DNA of 35,148 nt. Source: Vicinamibacteria bacterium. Lineage in GTDB: Bacteria > Acidobacteriota > Vicinamibacteria > Vicinamibacterales > UBA8438. Below the pieces are notes generated by a model. It made no database searches. It had not been told where the DNA came from and saw nothing but the letters and a program-made list of their open reading frames with translations. Of this stretch, positions 34,798 through 35,148 are shown piece after piece. Every line of letters starts with the position of its first letter. Position 1 is the stretch's first letter. The stretch covers positions 1 to 35,148 of the forward strand of contig JAJEEA010000037.1 of the NCBI GenBank assembly GCA_022821235.1. Direction: 5' to 3'. The position numbers and the translations under genes were made by a program.

Positions 34798-35148
34798 CGG
34801 ACGACGCCGCCGCCCGCCGCCCGCCGGTCACCGTCGAGGAGCTCGTCGACCGCCTCGAGTCCGGCTACGGCGCCGCGGTGGCGGACCTCATGCCCGTCGT
34901 CTACGACGAGCTCCGCCGGCTCGCCCGAAGCTACGTCCGACGCGAGCGCGCGCAGAGCGTCCAGGCCACGGAGCTGGTCCACGAGGCGTACCTGCGGCTG
35001 GCCGGCGGCCGGCCCCAGCGCTGGCAGGGCCGCACCCACTTCCTCGCCATCGCCGCGATCGGCATGCGGCGCCTGCTGGTGGAGCGGGCGCGGGCGCGCG
35101 GGGCCGAGAAGCGGGGCGGGGGCCGGGTGCAGGTGACGCTGGACGACG
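34794..35148 (+). CDS. ECF-type RNA polymerase sigma factor, TIGR02999-like (partial, cut by window end)
   Basis: 118 codons are visible and the frame is open to the end. After a Pro/Arg leader, the region-2 core appears: VVYDELRRLARSYVRRER, ATELVHEAYLRLA (about 59-70), RWQGRTHFLAIAAIGMRRLLVERARAR. This is the acidobacterial/planctomycetal ECF subgroup whose members typically precede a serine/threonine kinase gene. Region 4 lies beyond the window. The GTG start at 34794 overlaps the kinase stop. Confidence 0.9.
   Translation, partial: MTDDAAARRPPVTVEELVDRLESGYGAAVADLMPVVYDELRRLARSYVRRERAQSVQATELVHEAYLRLAGGRPQRWQGRTHFLAIAAIGMRRLLVERARARGAEKRGGGRVQVTLDD

Overview
The window is a GC-rich, gene-dense bacterial chromosome segment. 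It has no rRNA, tRNA, CRISPR array or recognisable insertion sequence. Gene content points to Acidobacteriota, probably a Vicinamibacteria-like lineage, with moderate confidence. The reasons are secreted PQQ dehydrogenases with c-type cytochromes, a DUF1587/DUF1592 planctomycete/acidobacterium-type cytochrome, a heme c-copper monooxygenase-like protein, MdtBC-like RND pumps and a TIGR02999-type ECF sigma factor. Both window edges cut genes (DUF1592 cytochrome at the left, ECF sigma factor at the right).

Layout. 1-2.7 kb (minus): partial DUF1592 cytochrome with an expanded 14-residue repeat, then an AAA/DUF4143 ATPase. 2.8-7.6 kb (plus): quinoprotein dehydrogenase, diheme cytochrome c and a second quinoprotein. 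The second carries the Cys-Cys pair and the Asp-x-Asp signature of lanthanide-type PQQ alcohol dehydrogenases; the last two genes overlap by ATGA. 7.6-10.6 kb (plus): small conserved protein, GT2 glycosyltransferase, and a pair made of a 367-aa protein of unknown function and a UGSC-family selenoprotein. 10.7-15.7 kb: AlbA/Schlafen-like ATP-binding protein (minus), LarA-like nickel-pincer racemase (plus) and a TPR lipoprotein (plus). 15.9-19.1 kb (minus): ATPase-nuclease fusion and an SMP-30-cyclophilin fusion lipoprotein. 19.3-21.4 kb: membrane protein, alpha/beta hydrolase, Uma2 nuclease. 21.6-24.4 kb: divergent heme c/PHM-like copper protein and acyl-CoA dehydrogenase. 24.6-32.2 kb (minus): adaptor-RND-RND efflux operon. 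32.2-35.1 kb: stem-loops and a decayed cysC fragment, MaoC hydratase (minus), APH/ACAD10-like kinase and ECF sigma factor (plus).

The most important point is at 10012-10599. What looks like two short open frames split by a stop is one selenoprotein gene. The in-frame TGA lies in a U-G-S-C-T-S-C motif, and a perfect 8-bp hairpin starts 11 nt downstream, where a bacterial SECIS belongs. The upstream gene ends in a Cys-x4-Cys tail and may be its functional partner. Other themes are periplasmic alcohol/sugar oxidation, a dispersed kinase/acyl-CoA dehydrogenase/MaoC set that fits 4-hydroxyacyl-CoA catabolism, and several unusual domain fusions.
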